From: Alphaproteobacteria bacterium
GTDB taxonomy: Bacteria > Pseudomonadota > Alphaproteobacteria > Sphingomonadales > Kordiimonadaceae
Length of the DNA: 64,000 nucleotides
Direction: 5' to 3'
Assembly: GCA_006226495.1 (NCBI GenBank)
Contig: SBGU01000032.1
Coordinates: forward strand, 1 to 64,000
Below are positions 62,349 to 64,000 of the stretch, piece by piece (the stretch's first letter is position 1; every line of letters starts with the position of its first letter). The translations under genes and the position numbers were made by a program. The notes below the pieces were generated by a model that was not told the origin of the DNA, searched no databases, and saw only the letters and a program-made list of their open reading frames with translations.

Positions 62349-64000
62349 ATGAACAAGATTATTGAATGGTGGGCCCGCAACACCGTTGCCGCCAACCTGT
62401 TGATGCTCGGCATTTTCCTTGCCGGTATCCTGGGCTTCACGGCCATGGAACGGGAAATGGAACCGCAGGTGCGTTTCCCGGGTCTGCAGATTGAGGTTTC
62501 CTGGCCGGGCGCAAGCCCGCAGGAAGTGGAAGAACAGATCGTTGCCCGGATCGAGGAATCGGTCCGTGACCTCGACAATATCGACTGGGTGCGCTCGTCA
62601 TCGGGCGAAGGCTTCGGCGGCGTCTATATCCTGGCCCGCCAGAGCGCCGATTTCGCCCAGTTCATGAATGACGTGAAAATCCGTGTCGACTCCATCGCCA
62701 GTTTCCCGCGCGATATCGAGCCCCCGCGGGTTCAGCAGTGGGTGAACCGGGACGAAGTGATCCGGGTGGCCGTGCATGGCAACCTCGAGGAACGCGATCT
62801 CAAGAACCTGGCCGAAAAACTGCGCCGTGAAGCGGCCCAGCTTGAAGGCGTTTCGATTGTCGACCTCTTCGGCACCCGCCGTGAGGAAGTCTCGATCGAG
62901 GTAAGCGAAGAAGCCCTACGCCGCTATAACCTGAGCTTTGCCCAGGTGGCGACCGCCGTGCGCAACAACTCGCTCAACAGCTCGGGCGGTTCGGTACGCA
63001 CCAACGCCGGTGAATTCCAGTTGACCGCGCGCAACATGGCCGACACCAAACACGACTTCGGCAACATCATTGTTCGTCAGACCACCGACGGCGGCACCAT
63101 CCGTGTGCGCGATATCGCCAATGTGGTCGACGGTTTCGAGGACGAGGACATTCTGGCCACCCTGAACGGCGAGCCGGCGATCCTGTTGCAGGTCATGTCG
63201 ACCGACAATATGGACATTGTGAAGATGTCCAACTCGATCTCCGAATGGGTGAAAGAACGCCAGGCAACCCTGCCGGCCGGCGCCAAACTGACCCTCTGGA
63301 CCGACGCCAACGAAGCCTTTGAAAGCCGCATGAACACCATTGGCGGTTCAGCCTTCCAGGGCCTGGTGCTGGTGCTGATCGTGCTGATCCTGACCCTGCG
63401 CCCGAAAGTCGCCTTCTGGGTGGCCATCGGTATCGCAACCGCCTATGCCGGCGCCTTCATCCTGTTGCCGGCCCTCGATATCTCGATCAACATGCTGTCG
63501 ACCTTCGCCTTCCTGCTGGTGCTCGGCATCGTGGTGGATGACGCCATCGTGGTGGGTGAAAGTATCCATAGTGAAAGCCAGCGCACGGGTGGTGGCATCA
63601 CCGCAGCCGTGTTCGGCACCCAACTGGTGGCCAAGCCGGTTATCTTTGCGGTCCTGACCACCATTATCGCCTTCCTGCCCTGGGTATTGCTGGATGGCAG
63701 CACGTCCGAGTTCACCCGCCACATCACCTGGGTGGTTGTCACCGCGCTCAGCTTCTCGCTGATCGAGGCGCTCCTCATTCTGCCGGCGCACCTGTCGAAG
63801 CTGAAGCCGCGCACGAACCTGGGTCGCTTCGGTCGCTTCCAGAAGCGCATCGCCGACAGCATCACCAACTTTGCGCAGTTCAAATATCGCAAGATGGGCA
63901 ACTGGGCGATCCGTAACCGTTACCTGACCTTCACCTTCTTCGTCGGCCTGTTTGTCGTGTCGATCTTCGGCATTTTCGGCAACGACTATGTGAAAAAGTC
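62349..64000 (+). CDS. RND efflux permease, N-terminal part (runs off the window)
   Basis: About 550 residues are visible of an AcrB-type permease starting MNKIIEWWARNTVAANLL. Present are the first membrane helix, the periplasmic porter segments (FPGLQIEVSWPGASPQEVEEQI), and helices 2-6 with VVDDAIVVGESIH, the transport helix with the Asp pair that carries protons. The 3' part is beyond the edge. Forms a drug or metabolite efflux pump with the adaptor upstream; substrate unknown. Confidence 0.93.
   Translation, partial: MNKIIEWWARNTVAANLLMLGIFLAGILGFTAMEREMEPQVRFPGLQIEVSWPGASPQEVEEQIVARIEESVRDLDNIDWVRSSSGEGFGGVYILARQSADFAQFMNDVKIRVDSIASFPRDIEPPRVQQWVNRDEVIRVAVHGNLEERDLKNLAEKLRREAAQLEGVSIVDLFGTRREEVSIEVSEEALRRYNLSFAQVATAVRNNSLNSSGGSVRTNAGEFQLTARNMADTKHDFGNIIVRQTTDGGTIRVRDIANVVDGFEDEDILATLNGEPAILLQVMSTDNMDIVKMSNSISEWVKERQATLPAGAKLTLWTDANEAFESRMNTIGGSAFQGLVLVLIVLILTLRPKVAFWVAIGIATAYAGAFILLPALDISINMLSTFAFLLVLGIVVDDAIVVGESIHSESQRTGGGITAAVFGTQLVAKPVIFAVLTTIIAFLPWVLLDGSTSEFTRHITWVVVTALSFSLIEALLILPAHLSKLKPRTNLGRFGRFQKRIADSITNFAQFKYRKMGNWAIRNRYLTFTFFVGLFVVSIFGIFGNDYVKK

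Overview
The window reads as chromosomal DNA of a high-GC, Gram-negative alphaproteobacterium. Supporting signs are a cbb3 oxidase operon behind an FNR/FixK-type box, a HutF-type histidine pathway with a HutC operator, a SapC-family protein, a TorF-like outer-membrane protein and orphan PAS/TPR sensor kinases. The genus cannot be fixed from this stretch. Gene density is high and the only clear RNA gene is a tRNA-Ser(GCU). No CRISPR array, transposase gene or prophage was seen.

Region by region. 1-4.4 kb (minus strand): a membrane protein with an HCxGMCGP motif, then ccoN-ccoO-ccoQ-ccoP-ccoG (ccoG cut by the window edge), apparently read from one class II FNR-type promoter. 4.4-7 kb: an extradiol dioxygenase of the DODA type, divergent from an HxlR regulator that is frameshifted in an A-run, then a lower-GC orphan gene (258 aa) bracketed by two copies of the HxlR 3' end. 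6.9-10.3 kb (minus): a tightly coupled but reduced nitrate-assimilation-like set: a small BFD [2Fe-2S] protein resembling the middle of NirB, a NirD-like protein without Rieske ligands, a short NasA-like molybdoenzyme and a shortened siroheme-synthase N-domain. 10.7-18.2 kb: an alpha-2-macroglobulin with a CSEQ thioester and penicillin-binding protein 1C, a known envelope-defence pair. 18.2-22.6 kb (minus): SapC, a MarR regulator, an ECF sigma factor with a coupled probable anti-sigma protein and a small membrane protein, a fatty acid hydroxylase-family protein and a Spy/CpxP-like protein. 22.8-24.2 kb: a sodium:solute symporter.

24.2-31.6 kb (minus): eight genes that together look like a polyprenyl-phosphate pentose pathway. 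They are a UbiA-family protein of the decaprenyl-phosphate phosphoribosyltransferase type, a DUF212 (divergent PAP2) putative phosphatase, a GMC oxidoreductase with a small unknown partner, two extended SDRs, an EmrE/EamA-like small transporter and a GT-C-like membrane glycosyltransferase. The parts match the logic of mycobacterial decaprenyl-phospho-arabinose synthesis (UbiA, PAP2, DprE1/DprE2, small flippase, GT-C transferase), but with a different oxidoreductase. This is the best candidate here for an undescribed system.

31.9-36.3 kb: tRNA-Ser, an exported M20 amidohydrolase, a VOC protein and a secreted-type protein made only of RTX calcium-binding repeats. 36.5-44 kb: a complete histidine-degradation locus, hutF-hutC-hutU-hutH-hutG on minus and hutI divergent on plus, around a perfect 16-bp HutC operator. 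44-51 kb: a periplasmic solute-binding-like protein, a Crp/Fnr regulator facing a second fatty acid hydroxylase across a 16-bp palindrome, UbiD, a GIY-YIG gene inside REP-like inverted repeats, a LapA-domain protein, PmbA and a CysQ-like phosphatase. 51.2-64 kb: a TPR sensor kinase, a TorF-like protein, an M23 peptidase coupled to xseA, purD, fumC, a PAS sensor kinase, and an RND efflux adaptor with the start of its permease.

Other cross-cutting signals: a recurrent palindrome TGTTGCA-N(2-3)-TGCAACA inside pbpC and xseA (with a weaker version in hutI) written in codons unusual for this GC-rich sequence, and several likely operators (HxlR, HutC, Crp-like, RND pump).
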